Shown here: positions 8,994 through 17,965 of the stretch, piece after piece
Layout: every line of letters starts with the position of its first letter
How positions within the stretch are numbered: the first letter of the stretch is position 1
Source of the DNA: Deltaproteobacteria bacterium
Lineage (GTDB): Bacteria; Desulfobacterota; Desulfuromonadia; Desulfuromonadales; Geopsychrobacteraceae
NCBI GenBank assembly: GCA_024280335.1
Contig: JAJRQI010000063.1
Span: 17,721 to 81,720, forward strand
Direction of reading: 5' to 3'
Length of the DNA: 64,000 nucleotides
Notes under the pieces: model-generated
What the model saw: only the letters and a program-made list of their open reading frames with translations
Told to the model about the DNA's origin: nothing
Databases searched by the model: none
Program-made: the position numbers and the translations under genes

Positions 8994-9627
8994 CGGTGTC
9001 GATCCTGGTGGCTATCTGCTACGCGTAGCTTGAACCGCTGCGCTTTGCCGGAATAGGTATTTTGTTCAAGTAATCAATCTATCGAGATTCCGATAAGTTT
9101 ACCAAGTTATTTTGTAATCTATTCAGCACAATTAATTAATCCGTCATTCCCGAGGGTGTAATCGGGAATCCAGACTGAAAACCATGGATCCCCGATAGAA
9201 TCATTCGGGGATGACAGACGTTTTTGCCAATCAGTTCAGTTTATGCTGAAGTTACGTTATTTTTTGCTCGAACACGTCTTTGTATAGAGAGGACTCAGGT
9301 TTTTTGGGGGCAGCCTGCTGGGCACTTTTAAAAACTTGACTAGTATGAAGAGATGTTGCATTCTGAGGTGTTGGCCATTGCGGAGTCTGGAATGCATTCT
9401 CCGACGTCGATGGCCTCTTTCCACAAAACACACACACCTATTCATCCATTTTTATCCGTTCAGACGCCATGCATAGTATTTTTTTCGCGCTATGTTTTGG
9501 TGCAGTTTCAGCCTGTCTGCAAGCTCATGATATTTATTTTTCATCAGAGCAAAGGTGGTAGTTTCTCCACCGAGACAGGGCTCTCCCCCCATTTCCCTGA
9601 TTACTTCAGGCGATACCAGGAGTGTTA
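8994..9627. other. 634-bp gap with a dispersed palindrome and no convincing gene
   Basis: This stretch contains copy 2 of the CGTCATTCC element (9142-9216) and otherwise AT-richer sequence than its surroundings. Several 60-90 codon frames occur on both strands; none has a good ribosome site, recognisable motif or coding-like composition. The promoter of the lipid-type operon beginning at 9628 probably lies in its last 150 bases, but I could not pin it down. Confidence 0.5.
9142..9216. repeat. Dispersed palindromic element, copy 2
   Basis: Begins CGTCATTCCCGAG, has the internal hairpin half ATCGGGAATCC and the second half GGATCCCCGA...TCGGGGATGAC. Same design as the copies at 2703-2782 and 33501-33570, with diverged loops. 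Confidence 0.7.
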
Positions 9628-10527
9628 ATGTATAGTGACCTTTCAGAAGATGGTACCCCGGTAAAAACCGCTTTATTGCTGGCCGCCGGGATGGGGAGTC
9701 GACTCTCTCCGTTAACGGATTCATCACCCAAATGTCTTGTCGAAGTCAATGGAATCCCCATCCTCGAAAGGTTGATCCGCTCCCTGCGCAGTCACAAGTT
9801 CAAGCGTCTGGTGGTTGTCACAGGCCACCTGTCGGAAGTTATTCAGGACTATCTTGGCAACCGCTATGCGGATATTGAAATAACCTATATCCACAGCCCA
9901 CGCTATAAAACAACCAACAATATCTACTCGTTGTGGCTTGCCGGAAAGGTGATTGACGAACCTTTTCTCCTGATTGAAAGCGATTTGGTGTTTCACCCGG
10001 AGCTGCTTAAGCCGATGCTCCGACCTGACCGGATTGCTGTCTCCAAACTGCTGCCGTGGATGAACGGCACGACGGTGACGCTTAATGAGCGGCAACAACT
10101 CGCTGGTCTTTGGCTCGGCAATGTGAGTCGCAATGACGCCGCTCATTTCAAGACCGTAAACATCTACAGCTTCTCCCGTCGCACTTGGCAGGCGATCTGG
10201 GAACGACTGGATCGACACATTTCCGCCAAGAAGGTGAATGGATATTACGAGTCTGTTTTTGCCGAGCTGGTCGCTGAGGAGAATCTCACAGTTGCGCCGG
10301 TCTTCTTTAAGGCCGACCGCTGGTATGAGATCGACACCCTTGAGGATCTGAGCGCGGCGGAGAAAATGTTTCCTGCCCCGGCCCCGTTCCAAGTTGCCGC
10401 GCAGCAACTTCGACCGCTGGTTCAGAAGATTGCTCCGATTGCCGTTCGAAATATGGCTGAGATCAAGAATACCGTTATCGGGAAAAATCCGACGGCACCC
10501 TTCTCACCCTTAGCTACATCTGATTGA
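9628..10527 (+). CDS. NTP-transferase domain protein, phosphocholine/phosphoethanolamine cytidylyltransferase-like
   Basis: The 299-residue product has the sugar-nucleotidyltransferase signature 'LLLAAGMGSRLSPLTDSSPK' (about residues 15-34) and 'CLVEVNGIPILERLI', then 'IYSLWLA', 'LLIESDLVF' (metal-binding Asp) and 'WYEIDTLEDL', the pattern of LicC-like enzymes that couple a phospho-alcohol to CTP. I chose ATG 9628, with AGGAG upstream, over GTG 9622, which overlaps that site. The last ~50 residues are an extra tail of unknown role. It is followed by a PLP enzyme and a CDP-alcohol phosphatidyltransferase, so a CDP-alcohol product is the most economical reading. The substrate is inferred, not seen. 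Confidence 0.8.
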   Translation: MYSDLSEDGTPVKTALLLAAGMGSRLSPLTDSSPKCLVEVNGIPILERLIRSLRSHKFKRLVVVTGHLSEVIQDYLGNRYADIEITYIHSPRYKTTNNIYSLWLAGKVIDEPFLLIESDLVFHPELLKPMLRPDRIAVSKLLPWMNGTTVTLNERQQLAGLWLGNVSRNDAAHFKTVNIYSFSRRTWQAIWERLDRHISAKKVNGYYESVFAELVAEENLTVAPVFFKADRWYEIDTLEDLSAAEKMFPAPAPFQVAAQQLRPLVQKIAPIAVRNMAEIKNTVIGKNPTAPFSPLATSD

Positions 10528-10600
10528 CCCGCCCGCTTACGGACAGAAAATTTGGTTCTGAGATCCGTTTCTGATAGCGCTTAACGAAGGCAACAAATAA

Positions 10601-11713
10601 ATGACAGATCAGGATTGTGCTGCCAGAGAGCAGCAATTTGCAGCAATTGAAAGCCAGCATGGCGGCTATTGGCGTCATGATTTTATCGACCACGCCTACC
10701 TGTATAATCTCTATTTTCCGCCCGAGCGTTTTTTTAAACAGTTGACCAGCCAAATCCATGAACTGGTGCTGAACTATCCCGTGGCGCAGAATGTCCTGGC
10801 CGGGCTAGTGGGCACCCTCATCGATCAACCGCCGGAACGGATTGTGGTGGGCAATGGAGCCGCAGAGCTGATCAAGATCGTCTCCGGCCATCTCGCCAGG
10901 AAGCTGATTGTTCCGGTTCCGTCGTTCAATGAATACGCCAACGCAGCACCGACAGAAAACGTTGTTGAGTTTGCGCTTGATGCGCCTTCCTTCCAATTGG
11001 ACGTGGATAAGTTTGCGGCAGAGGCGATCCGCTGTCGGGCCGACGTTGCGGTGGTGGTCTCGCCGAACAATCCGACCTCTCTGCTGGTGCCTAAAGCTGA
11101 TCTTATCCGCCTGCTGGAGAAGCTGGCCGCGCACGACTGCATGCTCATCGTCGATGAATCTTTCATTGATTTTGCCGCCGATCGTGATCGGGAAACCCTG
11201 GAAAGGGATATCGCCAGCTATCCGAATCTAGCGATCTTCAAGAGTATGAGTAAGGCCTACGGGATCTGCGGTCTGCGCATCGGCTATATGCTGACAGCCA
11301 ATGCACAATTTGCCGAGCAGGTTCGTCAGGGGCTGCACATCTGGAACCTCAACGGTTTTGCTGAAACCTTTCTGGTGCATGCCCCTGAGTATCAAGAGGA
11401 GTTCCTCGCCAGTTGCGATCTGGTCCGGGCGGATCGAGATCAATTCTATCAGGAGCTCTGTGCCATCAGCGGACTGAAGGTCTATCGGCCTGACGCCAAC
11501 TATATCTTCTGCCGCCTCCCCGACCATGCTTCTGCCGGCCCCGAAGTGGCCCGCAGGCTATTTGTCGAGCACAATATCTACATCAAACACTGTCAGGGCA
11601 AGACCATGCCTGAATCTGACCGCTACATCCGCATTGCCAGCCGTACCAAGACCGAAAACAGCATTGTGGCCGAGGCTTTGGCTGCAATAGTTGGTTCGAA
11701 GAAAATATCATGA
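10601..11713 (+). CDS. HisC/CobD-like PLP-dependent aminotransferase or decarboxylase
   Basis: The 370-residue protein is a fold-type I PLP enzyme: 'VVGNGAAELI' (about residues 82-91), 'VSPNNPTS' (153-160), 'MLIVDESFIDF' (181-191) and the PLP-binding lysine K218 in 'FKSMSKAYGICGLRIGY'. These match the histidinol-phosphate aminotransferase/CobD branch, which includes threonine-phosphate and serine-phosphate decarboxylases as well as transaminases. It is not part of a histidine operon. Set between a cytidylyltransferase and a CDP-alcohol phosphatidyltransferase, it may supply an amino-alcohol phosphate such as phosphoethanolamine; this is inference. A PntC-like phosphonate transaminase role is an alternative, but no pepM homologue is in view. 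Confidence 0.8.
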   Translation: MTDQDCAAREQQFAAIESQHGGYWRHDFIDHAYLYNLYFPPERFFKQLTSQIHELVLNYPVAQNVLAGLVGTLIDQPPERIVVGNGAAELIKIVSGHLARKLIVPVPSFNEYANAAPTENVVEFALDAPSFQLDVDKFAAEAIRCRADVAVVVSPNNPTSLLVPKADLIRLLEKLAAHDCMLIVDESFIDFAADRDRETLERDIASYPNLAIFKSMSKAYGICGLRIGYMLTANAQFAEQVRQGLHIWNLNGFAETFLVHAPEYQEEFLASCDLVRADRDQFYQELCAISGLKVYRPDANYIFCRLPDHASAGPEVARRLFVEHNIYIKHCQGKTMPESDRYIRIASRTKTENSIVAEALAAIVGSKKIS

Positions 11714-12354
11714 GCGCATCACCGAACAACCCTGCGACTCCCCGGGCCATCCTCTGCTACGCGAAGGATCTGCCGAACATTTGCTCGCTGGCCGGTCTCC
11801 TTGCTGCAATGCTCGGCATCTATTATGCTTTTCTGGGCAACTTTTCAGCCGCAATGATCGGCTTGCTCTGGGCGGTCTTTTTCGACTGGAGCGATGGCAT
11901 TATCGCCCGCAAGATGAAAGGTCGAACCAAGGAGCAAGGAGAGTTCGGTGCCCAGCTCGACTCGTTGATCGATATTGTCAGTTTCGGTGTCTTTCCCGCG
12001 GTCATCCTGTTGAGCTATGGTGATTTCAGTCCCTGGTACATTCCCGGAGCCTTTGTCATTGTTGCAATCGGCGTGATCCGTTTGAGCTATTTCAATGTCT
12101 TCGGCCTGGTGGATAAATCGACCTACTGGGGCTTGGCGCTCGACAACAATGTTATTATCCTGGCCTTTCTGTTCCTGTTCGAGGACCTGGTCTCTCCTGC
12201 GGTCTTCGGCCCGGCTCTCTATGCCCTGCTGATGGCTCTCTCCGCTCTCAACGTTGCCCCGATCAAGACTCCTAAATTTGCCGGCCGCTGGTATTACGCC
12301 ATCACTCTCTACACCCTGGTGTTGACCCTGGTCTACGGCTGGAAATTGTTCTGA
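11710..12354 (+). CDS. CDP-alcohol phosphatidyltransferase family membrane protein
   Basis: The 214-residue protein carries the full CDP-alcohol phosphatidyltransferase motif D-x2-D-G-x2-A-R...G-x3-D-x3-D: D59, D62, G63, A66, R67, then G80, D84, D88. Six or so hydrophobic helices surround it. These enzymes join a CDP-activated group to an alcohol at the cytoplasmic face of the inner membrane, making phospholipids. Its ATGA start overlaps the stop of the PLP enzyme, arguing for translational coupling and one pathway with the cytidylyltransferase. The acceptor (diacylglycerol, polyprenyl or other) cannot be read from sequence. Confidence 0.87.
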   Translation: MSASPNNPATPRAILCYAKDLPNICSLAGLLAAMLGIYYAFLGNFSAAMIGLLWAVFFDWSDGIIARKMKGRTKEQGEFGAQLDSLIDIVSFGVFPAVILLSYGDFSPWYIPGAFVIVAIGVIRLSYFNVFGLVDKSTYWGLALDNNVIILAFLFLFEDLVSPAVFGPALYALLMALSALNVAPIKTPKFAGRWYYAITLYTLVLTLVYGWKLF

Positions 12355-12414
12355 CCTGCAGGATACAGGCAGATTCAGGAATATCCGCAATAATCACCGT
12401 GCCAAAGCTGAGGC

Positions 12415-13491
12415 TCATCGTGTCTGCTCTTTGCTTGCAACCCTCGTCCGATAATTGTCAGCCAGCCGGTCGAGGAGTTGGTGCCGTTCATTCTCCGGAA
12501 GATTTGCGATCGCTGCGCAACGCCGGTAGTAGCGCTCCAGGCTGTGACCTTCCTGCTCCTTCGCCAGCTGAAATGCCGGTAACCAACGGTGGTAATTGTC
12601 GATCGAGGCGAAGCGGGCGTTGTTGAGCTGGCGGAACCAGTTGTCATATCCCGAATAGCCCTGCCAGTCTTTCCGCAGTTTCTGATAGCTTTTTTGCATG
12701 CCGGAAAAAACCAATTGTTTCTCTTTGCGCATCTGTTGCTCGGGGATGTCGCGGCGGTAGAGAGCCGTCAACTCTTTCCTGGTGGTTTGTAACAGTTGGT
12801 GAAACTGTTGCTGGCGCACGGTCTGCCGCTGATAGCTGCTTTGCAGGGCCGGATCGTTCATTTTCTGCAGCCAGAGTTTAATGCCGATCTGCGCTACGCT
12901 GCTGGCAAACGACTCATTGAAGCTGGTGTCATCCGGAATGTACAGTTTTTGGTGGGCCAACTCGTGAAAAATCAGTTTCGCGACCGAGGGTCCGGGCCAG
13001 TCGCTGAAGGTGCTGAGCACCGGATCATCAAACCAGCTGAGGGTCGAATAGGCCGGAACGCCGGTAATGATGGTGTCGAAATCTTCTTCGGCGAGACTGT
13101 CGGCAAACTTTTGCGCCTTGGCCTTCTCAAAATAGCCGCGATAGCTGACCGCGCCGACAATCGGAAAGTTCCATCGCAGCGGTTCCAGAGAAAACTCCGG
13201 CGTGGCGACGACATTCCAGACGACGTAAGGCCGGTCAAGCTCAACATAGCTTCGGTAGCTGCCGTTGTCGGGAAGCAGCAGGCGCTGGCTGGCAAAATTT
13301 CGGATTGAGGAGATCAGTTCGAGTTGTTCCTGCAGTTCGACAGAGGTAGATTTTTTTGCCAGCAAAGAGCTGATCGTCTGTCGTTTGCTGAGGACTTCCA
13401 AATGCCCGGTGACCGAATGCAGATAGTAGTCGAGTTCGATGCAGGCGGAAAGGCCGAACAGAACGATGCCCAGAACCGCTAGCCGCCACAT
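12415..13491 (-). CDS. Predicted zinc aminopeptidase lipoprotein
   Basis: The 358-residue product begins with a lipoprotein signal ('VLFGLSAC', cleavage before C17) and contains the HExxH zinc motif in 'KLIFHELAHQKLYI' with downstream 'FNESFASSVAQIG' providing a likely third ligand glutamate. This combination is that of the predicted aminopeptidase family PF10023. Sequence before it ('AYSTLSWFDDPVLSTF') is also conserved in that family. The substrate is unknown; location is probably the periplasmic side of a membrane. The start is one base inside the stop of the upstream CBS-domain gene, so the two are cotranscribed. Confidence 0.8.
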   Translation of the reverse strand: MWRLAVLGIVLFGLSACIELDYYLHSVTGHLEVLSKRQTISSLLAKKSTSVELQEQLELISSIRNFASQRLLLPDNGSYRSYVELDRPYVVWNVVATPEFSLEPLRWNFPIVGAVSYRGYFEKAKAQKFADSLAEEDFDTIITGVPAYSTLSWFDDPVLSTFSDWPGPSVAKLIFHELAHQKLYIPDDTSFNESFASSVAQIGIKLWLQKMNDPALQSSYQRQTVRQQQFHQLLQTTRKELTALYRRDIPEQQMRKEKQLVFSGMQKSYQKLRKDWQGYSGYDNWFRQLNNARFASIDNYHRWLPAFQLAKEQEGHSLERYYRRCAAIANLPENERHQLLDRLADNYRTRVASKEQTR

Positions 13492-15401
13492 CAGAGGTAC
13501 GCCTTGGCAAAATGTCGCCTGGTGGCATCCTGCAGTTTGCTGACGGCGTGGAATGATTCTTTCAAAAGCTCCTGTTCGCTTTTGGAGAGTTGCTGCGGAT
13601 CGAGAAAGTGGTCCGGTCTTTGATCGTTTTCAAGTTGCTGGATTTCGTTTCGCAGGTGTAAGAAGTTCAATGCTTCCAAGGCGGCCTTGATATGTTCTGC
13701 GGTTTCCGCGGTAAAAACCTTGCGCTCGACCAGGCTGCTGAGCCGATCGAGGGTTGTCGTCTCCGGCAGGCCTTTTTCCAGTGCAAACATACGGATGCAA
13801 TCGACAATGTAGAGACTGCCGCCCTGTTTGACAGAGAGCAAGCCTTTCTGTTCCCCTGATTTTTCCAGCAGAAACCGACCGAGCATGCCGAGCGGGACTT
13901 TATCACGCAGATCGCGGGCCAACAGCCGACAAAGGAGCCCGGTAAATTCGCGAATCTCGGCAAAGACGATCTCATGCAGCGACTGGGCAAGGTTCGAATC
14001 CCCATCCAGCGGAACAAAGTCAAAGAAGATCGACGCGTTGCTGACCTTCTGCGAGTCCGGGTTCTGCACCCAATCATGGACCCGCCTGCGCCAGTCGCTC
14101 AGTCGTCCTCGCCACAACGGGTTGCTGGCCATCACCTGTCCCGCGCAGCGCGGGTAGCCGACCCGCTGCAGCGCTGCCACCAGCTTTTCGCTGAAGGGCA
14201 CGAAGAAATCCTCAATTTCCGCGAGTCGTTCATCACCGACATCCGCAAAGATAAAGCCGTTGTTCTGGTCGGGGTTGAGCAGCATCTCGCGCCGCCCGCC
14301 GGAGCCCAGCAGCAGAAAACAGTGGCGGATGGTCGGTCGTCGGTAGCCTTCGTCGAGCATCTGCTGGAAGCAGATCCGGTAGGTCTTTTTGATGATGCTG
14401 TGCTGGATGTAGGAAACGATCTCCATCACTTCCGGGGTCGAATGGGCTTCGGTCAGCAGGGTGCGGGCGACCGTGAGAATCTCTTTTTTGATTGCGGCCA
14501 GCCCTTCTAGGGTTGTTTCCGCACCGACCGAGCCGACCAGCAGCATCGCTTTCGGGCTGCGGTAACGCGTCAGGTCGCGCAGGGTGACGATGCCGACCAG
14601 CTGACCGTTGTCGACCACCGGCAGATGCCGCAGCTGATGGGCGGTAAGGTAGGTCATCGCTTCATACATGTAGGTTTCCGGAGTAACAAAATGGGGGTGC
14701 GGGGTCATGATTTCGGCAGCGGTGATATCGTGGTAATTGATAGCGTCGGGGCTTAAGACCCTTTCGATCAGATCGCGCTCGGTGATGATGCCGACCGGCA
14801 CCGATGTATTTTCGACAACCAGCAGTGAGCCGACCTCTTTTTCGGCCATCAGGCGGGCAATCTCTCTGGCGCTGCTGTCGGGCGGGCAGGTTTCCACCGG
14901 CGACGACATGATTTCGGACAGCCGTTTTTTGAACGGGTAGGCTTCCATCTGGGTGATCGCATTACTGGTGTGTTCCTTGACAATTTCGGCGTACAGGCTG
15001 CGAACTCGTGTCAGGACGACGCTGGTAAAGTATTCACTGACCTGCGGGTAGTCGTGGGCCGCTTTTTTCAATGCAGCTTGCGGAATCAGAAAACAACTGG
15101 TTTCGGTCACCGTTCGGGCTCCGCCGGTATAGGGTTCGCCGGTGAAGATCGGTGTGCCGCCGAGAAAATGTCCCTCTTTACGGTAGTCGACCACCATCTC
15201 GTCACCACCCGGCGTTGCTGCAGTAATTTCGATCATCCCTGCAGAGATGACATACAAAAAGCCGGTCGGTGGATCGTTCTGTTTGAAGATATGGCTGTTC
15301 GCGGCGAATACTTTTTTGATCGCACTCTCGCGGAGCTCCTGAAACAGGGCTTCCGGCAGGTGATTGAACGGCTCGGTCTCGCGAAGGTGGATAATACCCA
15401 T
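13491..15401 (-). CDS. cNMP-binding / CBS / DUF294 nucleotidyltransferase-like regulator
   Basis: The 636-residue protein is built from a cyclic-nucleotide-binding domain (about residues 5-125), two CBS domains (about 150-290: 'MSSPVETCPPDSSAREIARL' and 'TPHPHFVTPETYMYEAMTYL'), a DUF294 nucleotidyltransferase-like domain (about 310-450, with 'LLGSGGRREMLLNPDQNNGF') and its C-terminal partner. This matches GlnD-like signal proteins that respond to adenine nucleotides. ATG 15401 has CAGGAG eight bases upstream; a 5' in-frame start adds ten unlikely residues. The partner process is unknown. A phosphate/energy signal controlling a neighbouring enzyme is only a guess. Confidence 0.85.
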   Translation of the reverse strand: MGIIHLRETEPFNHLPEALFQELRESAIKKVFAANSHIFKQNDPPTGFLYVISAGMIEITAATPGGDEMVVDYRKEGHFLGGTPIFTGEPYTGGARTVTETSCFLIPQAALKKAAHDYPQVSEYFTSVVLTRVRSLYAEIVKEHTSNAITQMEAYPFKKRLSEIMSSPVETCPPDSSAREIARLMAEKEVGSLLVVENTSVPVGIITERDLIERVLSPDAINYHDITAAEIMTPHPHFVTPETYMYEAMTYLTAHQLRHLPVVDNGQLVGIVTLRDLTRYRSPKAMLLVGSVGAETTLEGLAAIKKEILTVARTLLTEAHSTPEVMEIVSYIQHSIIKKTYRICFQQMLDEGYRRPTIRHCFLLLGSGGRREMLLNPDQNNGFIFADVGDERLAEIEDFFVPFSEKLVAALQRVGYPRCAGQVMASNPLWRGRLSDWRRRVHDWVQNPDSQKVSNASIFFDFVPLDGDSNLAQSLHEIVFAEIREFTGLLCRLLARDLRDKVPLGMLGRFLLEKSGEQKGLLSVKQGGSLYIVDCIRMFALEKGLPETTTLDRLSSLVERKVFTAETAEHIKAALEALNFLHLRNEIQQLENDQRPDHFLDPQQLSKSEQELLKESFHAVSKLQDATRRHFAKAYL

Positions 15402-15567
15402 GCCGAGGACTCCTGGAGAGAGGAAAATAACCATAACCGTCTTTTATTCTAACACTGAAGTTTTTGCTTAGCCATCTTGTCCTTTCTGCGCGTGCAGCAA
15501 AATCGATTTCGGCAAAAAAAATGCTAAGAGGCATCTGTTTCCACGGTCCAGCCACGAATTCATTTCA

Positions 15568-15595
15568 ATGACAATTGGCGGTAGGAGGGTATAGT
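15568..15595 (+). promoter_or_regulatory. Candidate promoter with GGTATAGT-type -10, upstream of HDOD gene
   Basis: ATGACA (15568-15573), 16 bases, TATAGT (15590-15595), followed by TTTTAT. Near-identical GGTATAGT-Y-T-W-TAT boxes occur at 33422-33435 and 37542-37555, each ahead of another operon of the signalling island. The -35 is weak; the call rests mainly on recurrence. Confidence 0.35.
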
Positions 15596-15602
15596 TTTTA
15601 TC

Positions 15603-15645
15603 AGTCGCGGTAGGGGCCCGGGGAACCGGTATCCCTACCGCGACT
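15603..15645. repeat. Perfect 13-bp inverted repeat (extragenic palindrome)
   Basis: AGTCGCGGTAGGG (15603-15615) is exactly complementary to CCCTACCGCGACT (15633-15645) with a 17-base GC-rich loop. No T-run follows on either strand. It could be a REP-like element or a 5'-UTR structure. Confidence 0.7.
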
Positions 15646-15760
15646 AAGGGTGCCATCGATCTTAACGAGGGATTTTTCAGATTTTGAAAGCAATAAGATT
15701 ATTGTTTGCTAAGATTGAACGGTGGCAAAGGAAATCTTTATGCTTTTCAAGGAGGAATTT

Positions 15761-16606
15761 ATGTCCGGAAAGTTTCAGACTATTAATTTCGATTTGGATA
15801 AATTGCCGACCATGCCACTTGTGGCATCACAGATGATTGAACTGATCAATTCTCCGGAAACCTCAGCAAGCCAACTCGCCAAAGTGATTTCTAAGGACAC
15901 CGCTGTATCTGCGCGGGTACTGAAAATTGCAAATTCATCTTTTTACAGCATGTCAAGGCAGGTGACGACTCTCTCTACGGCAATTGTCATTCTTGGCGAA
16001 CGAACGTTGAAGAATCTGGTGCTGGCGGCAAGCCTGCGTGGCATGCACCAATCGTTCGGCAAGGTTGAGCAGATGCTTTGGGAAGACTCGATGGTTTGCG
16101 CTCTGGGTAGCCGCTTTTTGGCGCGTAAACTACATCTAGCTGATCCCGAAGAGGCTTTTATGGCCGGGCTGTTCCGCCATATCGGTAAGGTGGTGATTAA
16201 TAATCAGAGTTCCGAGAAAAAAAAGCTGATATCAGAGATGGTCACGTCCGAGGACCGAACACTCGCTGCACGTGAACTGGCTGCGTTTGGGGCCACCCAC
16301 GCCGAAATAGGCGCTGCAGTTTTGGAACACTGGCAACTGAGTGAGCCCCTGTCGTTGGTTGCCCTGCATCATTTTGATGTTGAGCTTTCCGGGATTGAAG
16401 ATCAGAACATCATCAGTCTGATCTGTCTGGTCAATATTGCCAGTGAGTTTCCAGCGCTATTCGGTCTTTTAGGTGCCCCGCAAGAGATTGACTTGGAAAC
16501 ATTGCCCGGGGCAAAGCACTTGAACCTTGATGCTGACAACCTGGCTGGACTTCTGGAAGAATTCAAAAGTGTTTTTGAAGAGAATCGTGACGAGTTTCTC
16601 TCCTGA
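15761..16606 (+). CDS. HDOD domain signalling protein
   Basis: The 281-residue protein is a single HDOD domain: 'LPTMPLVASQMIELI', 'LAKVISKDTAVSARVLKIAN', 'STAIVILGERTLKNLVLAA', 'AFMAGLFRHIGKVVINN', 'THAEIGAAVLEHWQLSEPL' and 'ALHHFD'. HDOD proteins resemble HD phosphohydrolases but usually lack catalytic residues and act in signal output. I chose ATG 15761, with GGAGG five bases upstream, over the GTG 39 bases earlier. It is 11 bases ahead of a histidine kinase gene and heads the run of signalling genes. Confidence 0.88.
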   Translation: MSGKFQTINFDLDKLPTMPLVASQMIELINSPETSASQLAKVISKDTAVSARVLKIANSSFYSMSRQVTTLSTAIVILGERTLKNLVLAASLRGMHQSFGKVEQMLWEDSMVCALGSRFLARKLHLADPEEAFMAGLFRHIGKVVINNQSSEKKKLISEMVTSEDRTLAARELAAFGATHAEIGAAVLEHWQLSEPLSLVALHHFDVELSGIEDQNIISLICLVNIASEFPALFGLLGAPQEIDLETLPGAKHLNLDADNLAGLLEEFKSVFEENRDEFLS

Positions 16607-16617
16607 TGAGGATGTAG

Positions 16618-17964
16618 ATGAACGAAGATAGACAGAATAGCTTGCTCGGTAAAGGAATGCCGCAGATTGACCCGTTAGTATTGTTGCGGGCGATCGAGCA
16701 AAATCCCGCGTCCATCGTTATAACCGATCCGACCGGGGCGATTATTTACGTCAATCCGCGCTTTTGCGAATTGACCGGCTATAGCCGGCAAGAGGTTCTT
16801 GGTCAGAATCCACGGGTTTTAAAAGGGGACGATGGGTTCACCGATTATAGACAAATGTGGCGGACCCTGGCTGCTGGAAAATTGTGGCGGGGAGAATTTC
16901 ATAACCGCAAAAAAAATGGCGATTTTTTCTGGGAACTCGCCTCAATTTCACCGATCCTCGATCAGCAGGGCAACATTACTCATTTTCTGGCAATCAAGGA
17001 AGATATCACTGAGCGTAAGCAGGCCGAAGAAGAGTTACAGCAGACCGTCGCCCAAGCAACACAATTGTCAGCGACACTCGAGTTTCAAAATGCCGAGATC
17101 GACTTGCAAAGACAAGAGCTGGACAGCGCCTACCAAAAATTGAAAGCCACCCAGTCACAGATGCTGCAGCGGGAAAAAATGGCCTCGATCGGTCAACTGG
17201 CGGCCGGGGTTGCCCATGAAATCAACAACCCGATCGGTTTTGTCAGCAGCAACCTGCGCACTCTGGATAAATACACCAAGCGGCTGGCTGGTTACGTCGG
17301 GCTGCTGGAAAAATCTCTGCAAGGCAGCCCGGCTTGGGACAATTTGCAGGTTGAGCGGAAAAAGATCAAACTTGATTTTTTGCTGGAAGACACTGCCGAC
17401 CTGATTGAGGAATCTCTCGACGGCTCCGAACGGGTGCGTAAGATCGTTCAGAATTTGAAAACATTTTCCCGGGTCGATCAAGAGGGTGAACAGTCAACAG
17501 ATTTAAACGAATGTCTCGAGAGTACTGTTGCGATCGTCTGGAATGAGATCAAGTACAAGGCGACACTGGAAAAAGATTTTGCTGAAATTCCAGAGCTGGT
17601 TTGTAACCCTCAGGAATTGACTCAGGTGTTTACGAATATCCTGGTGAATGCCGCTCAAGCGATCGATAAAGATGGCCGGATCAAAATCAGCAGCCGGTAT
17701 GATGAGAAAAACATCATTGTCAGTATTCAGGATAACGGCAGTGGTATCGCTGAGGAGAATCTTGCCCGGATTTTCGAACCTTTTTTTACGACTAAGGAGG
17801 TTGGTAAAGGAACCGGTCTGGGGATGAGTATCAGTTACGAAATCATCAAGAAACATGGCGGGGAGATCCAGGTTCAAACAGAGGTCGGCGAGGGGACTTG
17901 TTTCACCCTGACCTTCCCATTAGAGCGAGACCTTGAGACTTCAGCAGGTTTGGTGGAGGGCTGA
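16618..17964 (+). CDS. PAS-domain cytoplasmic histidine kinase
   Basis: 448 residues: a PAS domain with PAC (about 24-145; '[18 protein letters not shown]', '[13 protein letters not shown]'), a coiled coil, an H-box '[17 protein letters not shown]' (His about residue 200), a long dimerisation segment with '[19 protein letters not shown]', and an HATPase domain (N-box '[10 protein letters not shown]', G1 'DNGSGI', F-box '[11 protein letters not shown]', G2 '[12 protein letters not shown]'). No membrane segment, so the kinase is cytosolic. It shares the kinase core almost residue for residue with the next two kinases and with the fusion at 40452. Cognate regulators are probably the REC proteins downstream. 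Confidence 0.92.
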   Translation: MNEDRQNSLLGKGMPQIDPLVLLRAIEQNPASIVITDPTGAIIYVNPRFCELTGYSRQEVLGQNPRVLKGDDGFTDYRQMWRTLAAGKLWRGEFHNRKKNGDFFWELASISPILDQQGNITHFLAIKEDITERKQAEEELQQTVAQATQLSATLEFQNAEIDLQRQELDSAYQKLKATQSQMLQREKMASIGQLAAGVAHEINNPIGFVSSNLRTLDKYTKRLAGYVGLLEKSLQGSPAWDNLQVERKKIKLDFLLEDTADLIEESLDGSERVRKIVQNLKTFSRVDQEGEQSTDLNECLESTVAIVWNEIKYKATLEKDFAEIPELVCNPQELTQVFTNILVNAAQAIDKDGRIKISSRYDEKNIIVSIQDNGSGIAEENLARIFEPFFTTKEVGKGTGLGMSISYEIIKKHGGEIQVQTEVGEGTCFTLTFPLERDLETSAGLVEG

Positions 17965-17965
17965 T

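Larger units (their letters stand above)
15402..15760. other. Divergent promoter region before the signalling island
   Basis: A 359-bp non-coding stretch separates the minus-strand CBS gene from the + strand HDOD gene. It holds the candidate promoter at 15568-15595 and the perfect hairpin at 15603-15645. AT-rich sequence follows up to the HDOD ribosome site (GGAGG at 15751-15755). No further gene is visible. Confidence 0.5.

Noticed and set aside
9452..9727. 91-codon minus-strand frame upstream of the nucleotidyltransferase ('ALMKNKYHELADRLKLHQNI')
   Set aside because: It looks slightly protein-like and could be a relic, but it overlaps the start of a firm gene, lacks a ribosome site and matches no family I know.
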